Below, in pieces: positions 27,112-34,738 of a DNA stretch of 35,060 bases. Within the stretch, counting starts at the first letter, position 1. Each line of letters opens with the position of its first letter. The stretch comes from Pseudomonadales bacterium (GTDB taxonomy: Bacteria > Pseudomonadota > Gammaproteobacteria > Pseudomonadales > Pseudohongiellaceae): assembly GCA_022822865.1 (NCBI GenBank), contig JAJDYJ010000086.1:1-35060 (forward strand), written 5' to 3'. The notes under the pieces were generated by a model. It was not told where the DNA came from and ran no database searches. It saw only the letters and a program-made list of their open reading frames with translations. The translations under genes and the position numbers were made by a program.

Positions 27112-28805
27112 GGCTCATCTCCTCCTTCGCCTTCGCCTTCGCCGCCTTCGGGGCCGATTACGCTGTCGGTGACCCGCCTGCTAACGCCTCCATCGCTGTA
27201 GACTGCCCAGACCGTCGCGGACACAGTAGCGCCGGCCACGTATTCCCCGTCGACAAACGTGCCGGTGAATCCGGCGGCAAAAGGCACTTCCGCGGGCGCA
27301 GATGGCGTCCCTAAGTTCGGAATCAGGCCACGGGTGAATCCTCTTAGCGACACCCCGTTGATTGTCGCTCCGTGCTCTCCTCGCCAGCCGCTGGAGGGAG
27401 GCGAAACGTCAATGATGATCTCGAGCGACCCGGAATCGACGGTCACGGACGGCGCGGGATGGGCTGCGCGCACGTGAATTACCGGGTCGGCCAGCACGAC
27501 CCACGAGGCGGATACAAATGTCCACGAACCACCATCCAACCGCCGCTCATTGATGATTCCGTTGGCTTGCCATACGCTCTGCCCTCCGCTCGCGGGGCGG
27601 GATGTCGTCCAGCCCGCGGGCGACCGCACCTGAGTGATATCGGGCTTCGCGGTCGCGCGGCGATAGCGGGTTTCCGCCCGCGCGCGCGGCTGCTCAAACG
27701 GCACGTTTGCGACGGTGAACCGCGCCCGGTCGTCCTCGATCGAGTTTGTGCTGTCGGTCGTGCCGGCTTTGGCCCTGGTGCCAGCGCCCCGCACGGTGGC
27801 GTCCACGTCGATGGTCTCGGTCCGGTCGCCGGGCGCGCGGTCATTTGCCGGCGGCGTGTACCTCGCCGTCGGCCCGCTCCCGGCGATCTTGCCCAGTGCC
27901 GCCCGCCAGCTGTAGCTGATGCTGTCGTACACCCCGCCGGACGGCGTGACGACCACGTCGACCGACGCGGCGCCCTCGTTGACCGGGCCGACCGCTCCGA
28001 TGGATAGTCTCGGAGCTTTTGCGTCCGGCGGCACCACCACCGCCGGCGACCAGGTAGCCGCAGCCGGGGCCGACACGCGGCTGATGCCCGCGCGGGTGAT
28101 CCAGCATCGGACCGTGACGGAGCCAGCGCTGCTCCTCGTGTGATCGTAGGTGCTGCCGGTCTCGCCGCTGATGTTGCTCCAGGCGCTGCCGATCAGGCGC
28201 TGCCACTGATAGGCGGCTGCCCCCGCAGCCGTGCCGCGGGGCGTCGCCGTGAAGGTTACCGTGTCGCCGTTTGTCGGCGCGGGGTCGTCCACGGTCACGG
28301 TCACGGTGAGCGTCGGGTTGACCGTGATGTCTCCGGTGGACGCCGACCCCCTGTGAGTTACCGGATTGCCTCTCGACGCCGAGAGCGACAAATCGAAATC
28401 GCCGGCGGAACCAACCGAGTCCGCCTCCACGACGACGCTGGCGCCGGCGTTCGACCCTATGATGCTGGCGTCTCCCGACACGCGCCAGCGCCTGGTTGCG
28501 GCGCCGCTTCCTCCGCTGCCGACGGTGCCGCCGAAAGTCCGGCGGGCGCCCGCGTCCAGCGGCGCGCGGGACCCGGTGATCGTGACGGATATCGCGGCGA
28601 CGGCCGCCGCTCCGTAAAAATCGGTGAGGCTGATGAGGCCGCTGGCGGGTATCGCGTCGCCAGCGCCGTTGGTCGCGCCCCCGGGAACGTAGGCGCCGCC
28701 GGCGTAGAAGTCGGTCAGGGCGTAGGGCAGGTTGTCGTCGTAATCCGGATCGAATTCCGCCGCGATGTCCAGCAGCGAGATGCTACCTCTTGTCTGCAGG
28801 GCCAT
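27108..28805 (-). CDS. Ig-like phage tail fibre or appendage protein
   Basis: This 565-aa protein starts MALQTRGSISLLDIAAEFD and carries two copies of an ISL-x-D-FY-(A/G)-G motif (about 7-39 and 54-68), an N-terminal pattern common in phage tail proteins encoded just after the tail tip. Ser/Thr/Val-rich Ig- or PKD-like domains follow (about 70-265, including a QWQRL then SNISGETGSTYDH Ig repeat, and 265-370). A segment GWTTSRPASGGQSVWQANG (about 394-412) resembles one in the 407-aa protein. The end is a flexible acidic run of Gly and Glu, encoded by tandem GGCGAA-type hexamers. A Shine-Dalgarno sequence GGGAGG precedes the ATG, which lies 23 bp inside the J-like gene. The target is unknown. 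Confidence 0.75.
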   Translation of the reverse strand: MALQTRGSISLLDIAAEFDPDYDDNLPYALTDFYAGGAYVPGGATNGAGDAIPASGLISLTDFYGAAAVAAISVTITGSRAPLDAGARRTFGGTVGSGGSGAATRRWRVSGDASIIGSNAGASVVVEADSVGSAGDFDLSLSASRGNPVTHRGSASTGDITVNPTLTVTVTVDDPAPTNGDTVTFTATPRGTAAGAAAYQWQRLIGSAWSNISGETGSTYDHTRSSAGSVTVRCWITRAGISRVSAPAAATWSPAVVVPPDAKAPRLSIGAVGPVNEGAASVDVVVTPSGGVYDSISYSWRAALGKIAGSGPTARYTPPANDRAPGDRTETIDVDATVRGAGTRAKAGTTDSTNSIEDDRARFTVANVPFEQPRARAETRYRRATAKPDITQVRSPAGWTTSRPASGGQSVWQANGIINERRLDGGSWTFVSASWVVLADPVIHVRAAHPAPSVTVDSGSLEIIIDVSPPSSGWRGEHGATINGVSLRGFTRGLIPNLGTPSAPAEVPFAAGFTGTFVDGEYVAGATVSATVWAVYSDGGVSRRVTDSVIGPEGGEGEGEGGDEP

Positions 28806-31800
28806 GCGCCGCCTCCCGCAATTCCTTTATTGCCTCGACGAGCAGGCCCAGCACCGCGGCGGGCGACAGCGACAGGAATTCGTCCGATTCCGACACCGCC
28901 TCGGGCAGCACTTCCCACACGTCCTGGGCGATCAGCCCGGCGCTCGGGCGGCCCCGCTTTCGAAACGTGTATCCCGTGAGTCTGCCGATCTTGTCGAGCG
29001 CCCCGTCGATCCGCACCAGGTTGTCCTTCAGGCGCCGGTCGGAGCTGGCGGACAGGTCGTCGGCGAACAGCCCGCCCTGGCTGCGCAGGTCGCCGTCCTC
29101 CTCGATTCGCAGCACCTCGGTCCCGGCCACCCCGGCCTTGAGCGTGACCAGATTGGTTGCGCCGGCCAGCTCGACCCGGCCGGCCGTGCCTGAAGTGTTG
29201 ACGAAGGTGGCCGCGTCGCCGAGCGCGGAATTCGCCTCGATGGTGCGGGACCCGGTCCGGAAATTCACCGTCGCATAGGCGGAGATTGCCGCCAGGTTGA
29301 TTTCGCCGCCGCCGTTGTCGTATCGGGCGCATATCCGGGCGTTGTAGTTGGTGTTGGGCAACAAATCGGTGAAGGTGAACGCAGACAGACCCGGAGGCGC
29401 GACCGCTTCGACCCCCCCCCATGCCTCCGACGCGAGCTTGATGCCGCCGCACCATACCAGCACGGGGCGCGGGGCGCCCTGGTTATTGTACGATTCCGCG
29501 ACGGGCGTCGCCCATGAAAGCGTCACGGAGGTTCCGTCGACTCTCGCGCGGAAATTGACTGGCGGCGGCGCGGTATTCCGGCTCGACGGGTGATATCCGG
29601 TCGTCAGGTCGCCGCGCGCCGCATAGGAGCCTCCGCTCTTTTCGTACCAGACGCCGTTCGACCAGCGGTAGTAGCGGTCGCCGTTCGCGCCCAGGTTACT
29701 CGCCGGCGCGCCGGCGCCGAAGCGCCAGGCGACCGCGCCGGACGGGTCCAGATCGATCACCTGGTGCCAGGCGACCGCGTGACGCACCCACACGATCGCC
29801 GTGCTTCTGTCGCCGTAGTAGCTGCCATTGGCGGCCGCCGCGGACGGCTCTCCCGCCCCGGTCGTCCAGGTCGCATCGTCCGGATTGCCGGACACGCGCA
29901 CCCACTTGCCATTGAGTTTTTTGTAGACCCCGAAGCGCTCCGAGGGGCCGGCGCCGATCTCCACATAGGTGTCGTTTTCGCCGCCCACGCTCTGGGCGGG
30001 CGGGCGCGTACCGTTGAACACGGCGATCGAGGGCAGCCCGGTGTCCGGGTTTATGAAAGTGTCGATGCGGGTCCATTTGCTGAATTTTCCCCAATTTTTC
30101 CGCACGTTGCCGCGGCGGCGGCGCGCCTCGAATTCGTACCGCGCGCTTGATGTGACGCCCTGCGGTTCGTCTGTACTTCCTGCCGGCACATATCCGTCCT
30201 CCCCGTCCTGGGAGACGGTTGTCGTTACCCTGGCGGGCGCGTTCGGGTCGTCTTTTCTTTGGTAGATAAACTCGATGGTCGGCCCGTCGAACCCGGCCAC
30301 CCGCAGCGATTTCTCCTGAATCCACCCGACAGACCCGATGTCTTCGTTCTGGTCGGGGCTCCCGGAGACCGGGCGCCGGAACCGTATCAGATAGGGCCGA
30401 TCGTCGGTGATGTCCGGGGGCGTGCCGTCGTAGTACTTCTGGGCGCCGCGCACGAGGCCGCCCGTCGCGCGGAGCGCGTCCACGTCGTAGTTCTGGCTTG
30501 CCAGCGGCAGGTTCGCCGCGCCCGTCACCGGGGTCGCGGTCGCCCGGCTGGTGAAAATGTATTCGACGCCGCGGCCATCGACGCCATCGACGCCATCGAC
30601 GCCGTCGAGGCCCTGGACGGCGGTGGAGGTGGTGGCCGCCAACCGGGTCGTCCATGCGCCGGCGTTGGCGGCGTCGTCGACGGGGCGCATCCGCAGGTCG
30701 TACGTGGTCGCGTCCGGCAAGCCGCCCGCGGTGGCGCTGTCGCCCCAGTATTTCCCCGATATCGTCTCGACGACGGCGCCGCCGTCGTCGAAGCGGCGCA
30801 ATTCCCACTCGACATGGGAAAATCCCGGGCCGGCCGGATTGGTCCAGGACGCCGCGAGCATGCCGCGCCCGCCGGTGAGCGTCAGGTCCGTGATCGGGCC
30901 GGGCGGCGTCACGTCCTTGTCGACGAGCTGCTCGACGACGCCGGACCATGGGCCCAGCGCGCCAAAACCGTTCACCCAGCAGGCCTTGACCTCGTATGTC
31001 TCTCCGAGGCGCAGGGGCAGCAAATAGGCATGGTCGGCGTCGACGCGCTTGGTCTCCCAGCCCGCGTCGCCGTCCTTTATCCGCCAGGCGACCTCGGCGC
31101 GCGAGACGCTCGCGTCCGGCGCGCGATTCCAGGCGGCCTTGAGGCCCATCAGGATCTGCGGCGGCGGCGCGCCCTCGTCCGCGTCGGCGGCGCGGACGGC
31201 CTCGACGCGGTCGAGCACCACCTCGAGCGCCAGCCCGGCCAGCGGCGGCACGGCGAGCGGGTTGGCGTGCTCGGTGTCGTCGTGGATGCGGTCCAGCGGC
31301 AGCGACTCGTAGTCGAAGACGGCCGCGTCGTGCTCCACGCTGTCGATCAGGACGTCGCCGGCGTAATCGAGCGCGACGGCCGTAACCATCATGAGCTTGC
31401 GCGTCCAGCCCAGCGTGTCGTCTGTGACCGCGACGACGCTTCCGGGCGTGGCCCGCAGGCCGGACGGCATCGCCCGGAAGCGCGCGCGCAGGGAGTTGCG
31501 CGACTTGTAGAGCACGATCCTGGCCAGGTCCGCGGCCTGGTACTTGTTCGTGACCGTGGGCATGGCCATTTCGTGGCGCAGCGGTTCGCCGTCCAGCGCG
31601 AGCAGGGCAGCCTCGACGGTCCCGCCCGCCGCCGGCCAGACGGCCAGATCCTCCTTCCACGCCCGGTTCGGGTTCGCGAATTTCACGGTCACGCGATTGT
31701 AGATCCGGGCCTTGTCCGGGCCGGAGACGCGGACACCCCCGATGATGTTGTCCGGGCCGAAATCCATCACCGGCGCGCGATCGCAATCGATGAGCAGGCC

Positions 31801-32940
31801 GTACTTGCCGGCGCTGTAGGGCAGCATGCCGCGGCAGCCGCCCAGCAACCGCTTGACGTTGTCCATCACCGGCTTTCCGGTGTCCAGGACGACGTTGCAG
31901 TTGTATCGCCCGGAGAGCCGGAAATACAGCGTGTCGCTGCCTTCGAAGGCGCCCTTATCGGCGGTATACGCGACCTCGGTGCGCCGGTCCTGGCTCGGCA
32001 ACCCGCGCCACCGCCATCGGTCGGCGAACTCGTCTCCGCTCTCGCCGAAATCGTGGACCTCTTCGAAGGTTTCGGAGATGTCGAGGACGGTGCCGACCGC
32101 TGTCGCGTCGCTGAGGTGCGCGGCGTTGTAGATCCGGGTCCCCGGCGCGTGGAACAGCCTTGCGGGTCGGGGGCCATCGAAGCGGATCACACCCCGGCCG
32201 GCGGCGACCGTCACGGCGTCGGCGGATCCGATCATTCGGTGGCCGGACAGGTTCTCGTTGATGTCGCAGGCGTTCGCCGCGGCCTGGAATGCGGCTATAT
32301 CAATATCGCCCGCCGCCAGGCCCTTGCCGAATCGGCCGTTGGTGAGGTAGTCGTACAGGATCAGGGCGGAGTTCTCGCTGTAGTGGGTCGCCGCGGTCAG
32401 GTCGCGCACGTCGCGCACCTTGCGGCCGCGAACCGTGGCCTTGACCTGCGGCAGACCGCGGAACACCTCGGTGCTGTAGCGGAATCGGCAGGCGAGGTAC
32501 GCGACGCCGCGCAGCCGGTGATTCTCGGTCCAGCCCGGCGCCGCCGTCAGCAGCGCCGAGGCGGACTGGCCGTCCGTGCCGCGATACCAATGCACGACGG
32601 CCAGGCGGTCGTCGCCGGGCATGGACGCGCCGTGGCCGGAGGCGAATTCGTGATCGAAGGCCGATATCGGCTTGTCGTCGATCAGGACCTGCGACACGCG
32701 GTCGATCTCTCCCTCGCACAGTGCGATCGCCATGTACAGATATTTGTTTTCCGGTCCGCCGGTCGCCACGAAGACCCGGGTGCCGGCCACCTGCCGGGTG
32801 CCGTACACGACCGGGATCGGCGCGACGTTCGACGCCTTGTTGACGGTCGTGCCGGCGGCCTCGTCCGTCTCCTCGGGCAAATCCACGAACCACGAAATGA
32901 TTTCTTCGAAGATGTCGCCGATGAAGCTGAAAAGTCCCAT
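28783..32940 (-). CDS. J-like tail-tip/host-specificity protein with S74 chaperone
   Basis: This 1385-aa phage tail-tip protein starts MGLFSFIGDIFEEIISWF; the ATG overlaps the previous stop (TGATG), and longer readings are not coding. The N-terminal half (about 30-560) resembles lambda J-type hub proteins: PIPVVYGTRQVAGTRVFV, LYMAIALCEGEIDRV, LACRFRYSTEVFRGLPQVK, LYDYLTNGRFGKGL. Fibronectin-III-like domains follow (about 590-770), then a short Gly-X-Asp collagen-like run (about 776-790), further fibre domains including an Fn3 copy (about 1140-1240), and a peptidase-S74 intramolecular chaperone (about 1299-1385) with Ser1300 and Lys1305 in SDRRLKDN. S74 domains help fibres trimerise, then cut themselves off before the Ser. 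It probably binds the host receptor; the receptor is unknown. Confidence 0.88.
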   Translation of the reverse strand: MGLFSFIGDIFEEIISWFVDLPEETDEAAGTTVNKASNVAPIPVVYGTRQVAGTRVFVATGGPENKYLYMAIALCEGEIDRVSQVLIDDKPISAFDHEFASGHGASMPGDDRLAVVHWYRGTDGQSASALLTAAPGWTENHRLRGVAYLACRFRYSTEVFRGLPQVKATVRGRKVRDVRDLTAATHYSENSALILYDYLTNGRFGKGLAAGDIDIAAFQAAANACDINENLSGHRMIGSADAVTVAAGRGVIRFDGPRPARLFHAPGTRIYNAAHLSDATAVGTVLDISETFEEVHDFGESGDEFADRWRWRGLPSQDRRTEVAYTADKGAFEGSDTLYFRLSGRYNCNVVLDTGKPVMDNVKRLLGGCRGMLPYSAGKYGLLIDCDRAPVMDFGPDNIIGGVRVSGPDKARIYNRVTVKFANPNRAWKEDLAVWPAAGGTVEAALLALDGEPLRHEMAMPTVTNKYQAADLARIVLYKSRNSLRARFRAMPSGLRATPGSVVAVTDDTLGWTRKLMMVTAVALDYAGDVLIDSVEHDAAVFDYESLPLDRIHDDTEHANPLAVPPLAGLALEVVLDRVEAVRAADADEGAPPPQILMGLKAAWNRAPDASVSRAEVAWRIKDGDAGWETKRVDADHAYLLPLRLGETYEVKACWVNGFGALGPWSGVVEQLVDKDVTPPGPITDLTLTGGRGMLAASWTNPAGPGFSHVEWELRRFDDGGAVVETISGKYWGDSATAGGLPDATTYDLRMRPVDDAANAGAWTTRLAATTSTAVQGLDGVDGVDGVDGRGVEYIFTSRATATPVTGAANLPLASQNYDVDALRATGGLVRGAQKYYDGTPPDITDDRPYLIRFRRPVSGSPDQNEDIGSVGWIQEKSLRVAGFDGPTIEFIYQRKDDPNAPARVTTTVSQDGEDGYVPAGSTDEPQGVTSSARYEFEARRRRGNVRKNWGKFSKWTRIDTFINPDTGLPSIAVFNGTRPPAQSVGGENDTYVEIGAGPSERFGVYKKLNGKWVRVSGNPDDATWTTGAGEPSAAAANGSYYGDRSTAIVWVRHAVAWHQVIDLDPSGAVAWRFGAGAPASNLGANGDRYYRWSNGVWYEKSGGSYAARGDLTTGYHPSSRNTAPPPVNFRARVDGTSVTLSWATPVAESYNNQGAPRPVLVWCGGIKLASEAWGGVEAVAPPGLSAFTFTDLLPNTNYNARICARYDNGGGEINLAAISAYATVNFRTGSRTIEANSALGDAATFVNTSGTAGRVELAGATNLVTLKAGVAGTEVLRIEEDGDLRSQGGLFADDLSASSDRRLKDNLVRIDGALDKIGRLTGYTFRKRGRPSAGLIAQDVWEVLPEAVSESDEFLSLSPAAVLGLLVEAIKELREAAHGPADKR
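30574..30618 (-). repeat. Tandem 9-bp repeat coding a collagen-like run
   Basis: Three exact copies of GCCATCGAC (plus strand) are followed by two diverged units. They encode Gly-Leu-Asp, Gly-Val-Asp repeats inside the tail-tip protein. Gly-X-Y runs act as triple-helical linkers in phage fibres, and copy number can change by slippage without loss of frame. Confidence 0.8.
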
Positions 32941-34163
32941 CAGGCCTTGCCCCACTTGATGTCCCGCACCGCCGCCGCCGAGAAATCGAAGCCGCGGTCG
33001 CCGGGGAAATGCAATCCCTGGCTTTCCGGATTGGTGTGGCGGCCGCTTTTTTGCCGCCAGTTGGCCCAGTGGCTGGCGATCGACAGCGTGATTGAGGGCG
33101 TCTCGCCCGAGGCGTCCAGCTTGTAGCTCGAGAGCGTTCCGCGGAACACCTCGAGCGCGCGGCCGACCATCTGTCCGTCGCCGTTCAGCGCGGCCTTGCG
33201 CACCGTCGCGCCCCAGCCGATCGCGTTGCCGCCCAGCAGGGCGCCCACCATCTGGTTGGACACGGCTTCGAGGCGCACGGACAAGCTGTTGACGCGGGGC
33301 GCGGCGGTTTCCTTCGCGACGCCGACGTCGAGTATCTCGCCGGTGGGCTCGTACACCGCGTCCGGATCGGCATGGGTGTCCGTGACGGCGTGGCCGGCGT
33401 CCGTGCGGCGCAATGTCGCCGTCTCGCCGCCGGAGGGGTAGCGAAACTCGATCAACGTCGCCCAGCGCAGGTCGGCGGCTCCGAGAGCCGCCAGCAGCGC
33501 GTTGTCGATGTCGCGGGTCAAGACCCCCAGCGCCGCCTCGTGCTCGGTGACGGCGCTCCATTCGTTGCGCGCGAAGGTGTCCGCGTCCTGGGTCGCCGCG
33601 TGGCCGAAATGCTGGGTCAGCGTGACGGCCCAGACGGCCTGCCCGGAAGTCGCGCCCGGGTCCGACGCGGACCAGCCGCCGCCGGGCGCGGCGTACGCGC
33701 CGAATCCGGCGGCCGTCGGCGCGGCCGGCTCGGACGCGGACCGCAGGTAGAAGACGCGCTCGCGGGTCGAGACCCCCAGCGCCGCCTCAATGGTCGCCGT
33801 CGCCGACAGCTTCCCACTTTGGTGGGCCAGCAGCGCCGAGAAAACAGCGGCCTGACCACTCCAGGAGTACCTGTCATAGAAATAGGACGCCTCGGAAAAA
33901 TTGACCTCGAAGCCGCCCGCGGCGTCGCCGGCGCCCCAGGCGACGGCCAAGCTGCCGCCGGACTCCACGGCGGCGGACAGCCGGCCGGAGACCACGACCG
34001 ACAGAACGCCGCTCGGACGCACCGATATCTGACTCAGCGTCAGCGCCGAGTCGCCCGCGGCCAGGCTCGCGGGAATGGCGATATTGGTCTCCAGCCAACC
34101 AGCCGCGAAGGAGCTGAGCGATGTGAAATTGATCGCCGGCAGCGCGATGGTCGTCGAGGCCAT
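32940..34163 (-). CDS. Phage tail protein upstream of J (unassigned family)
   Basis: This 407-aa protein begins MASTTIALPAINFTSLSSF; the ATG overlaps the preceding stop (TGATG) and GGGAGG lies 8 bases upstream. The C-terminal half (about 215-407) reads LRWATLIEFRYPSGGETATL, YEPTGEILDVG, SLSVRLEAV and ends GLHFPGDRGFDFSAA then IKWGKA. This layout is seen in phage proteins of the DUF2163 kind that help build the hub before J. The middle holds a GWSASDPGATSGQAVW segment, also found in the 565-aa protein, and two copies of EAALGV(S/L)TR 83 codons apart. Family assignment is by pattern only and uncertain; a role in the baseplate or hub is inferred from position between tape measure and J. Confidence 0.75.
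   Translation of the reverse strand: MASTTIALPAINFTSLSSFAAGWLETNIAIPASLAAGDSALTLSQISVRPSGVLSVVVSGRLSAAVESGGSLAVAWGAGDAAGGFEVNFSEASYFYDRYSWSGQAAVFSALLAHQSGKLSATATIEAALGVSTRERVFYLRSASEPAAPTAAGFGAYAAPGGGWSASDPGATSGQAVWAVTLTQHFGHAATQDADTFARNEWSAVTEHEAALGVLTRDIDNALLAALGAADLRWATLIEFRYPSGGETATLRRTDAGHAVTDTHADPDAVYEPTGEILDVGVAKETAAPRVNSLSVRLEAVSNQMVGALLGGNAIGWGATVRKAALNGDGQMVGRALEVFRGTLSSYKLDASGETPSITLSIASHWANWRQKSGRHTNPESQGLHFPGDRGFDFSAAAVRDIKWGKA
33511..33539 (-). repeat. Internal direct repeat, copy 1 (29 bp)
   Basis: The 29 bases match 33760-33788 at 28 positions, in the same frame and 249 bp away. This copy encodes EAALGVLTR of the 407-aa tail protein. Sequences just outside the repeat do not match. 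Confidence 0.8.
33760..33788 (-). repeat. Internal direct repeat, copy 2 (29 bp)
   Basis: This is the partner of 33511-33539 and encodes EAALGVSTR. The spacing of exactly 83 codons means recombination between the copies would remove the central segment (which holds the GWSASDP region) and keep the frame. Confidence 0.8.
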
Positions 34164-34738
34164 CAGAGCGCCTCCCGCAACTCGACGGCGATGTCGACCA
34201 GGCCGCCGGACCGGTGGCGCCACTCCTGGATTTCCGACGCGCGCCGGACGCGGAACAGGACGCCGGACCGTTTCATCGTGACGCCGCTCCCGACCGCCGC
34301 GCGCAGCGGCGGCCAGATCGAGAGCTGTCCGGCCGCCGGAGAACCGGTCATCATGTAGACCTTCGCGTGGCCGGCGAACGACGCGTATCGGCCGGCCATG
34401 TTCCCGCGGTCGGTCAGGCCGGTCAGCCGCACGAGCGACGCCCCGGCGGGCGCGGCGGCGGCCAGGGTCATGTCGGCGACGCCGCTGGCGGGTGGGTCCG
34501 CCGCCGGCACTGCGACCAGGAACATCCCGGCGCGTCCCTGGCGCGTCAGGAACGCGCGGATCGGCAGCGCCTCCGCCGGCCGCAGCCGCGGCCAGGCGAT
34601 GGATACCTCCCAGCGATGCGCGGCGCGGTGGCGCGCCTGCTCGATGCCGGACAGCGATTCGGCGACCAGCGCCCGCTCGACCGACCGCACCTCGATCGAC
34701 GCCAGGCCCGGCCCCAGGGGCAGCGTTTTCAGCGCCAT
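34163..34738 (-). CDS. Phage tail-associated protein, unknown function
   Basis: This encodes 191 aa, MALKTLPLGPGLASIEVRSV to VDIAVELREAL. The ATG overlaps the tape-measure stop (TGATG), and GGGGAGG lies 6-7 bases upstream. A GTG one codon earlier is possible but less likely. It has no signal peptide, membrane helix or cysteine-protease motif, so it does not look like lambda L or K proteins. A beta-rich core with WEVSIAWPRLRPAEALPIRAF, then VRLTGLTDRGNMAGRYASFAG and LSIWPPLRAAV, resembles small proteins found between tape measure and hub in siphoviruses. The family was not recognised; position suggests a distal-tail or hub-adaptor role. Confidence 0.7.
   Translation of the reverse strand: MALKTLPLGPGLASIEVRSVERALVAESLSGIEQARHRAAHRWEVSIAWPRLRPAEALPIRAFLTRQGRAGMFLVAVPAADPPASGVADMTLAAAAPAGASLVRLTGLTDRGNMAGRYASFAGHAKVYMMTGSPAAGQLSIWPPLRAAVGSGVTMKRSGVLFRVRRASEIQEWRHRSGGLVDIAVELREAL

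Noticed and set aside
26572..27201. Plus-strand frame of 209 codons in the prophage border
   Set aside because: Its second half is antisense to the 70-aa and 565-aa tail genes; the first half has no motif or ribosome site.
30574..30618. CRISPR-like repeats
   Set aside because: The units are 9 bp, directly adjacent and in coding frame. No repeat-spacer array was seen anywhere in the window.
30259..33126. Long plus-strand frame of 955 codons opposite the tail-tip gene
   Set aside because: It is antisense to the J-like gene; composition (Arg, Val, Asp, His) is that of a third-position GC shadow with no recognisable domain.
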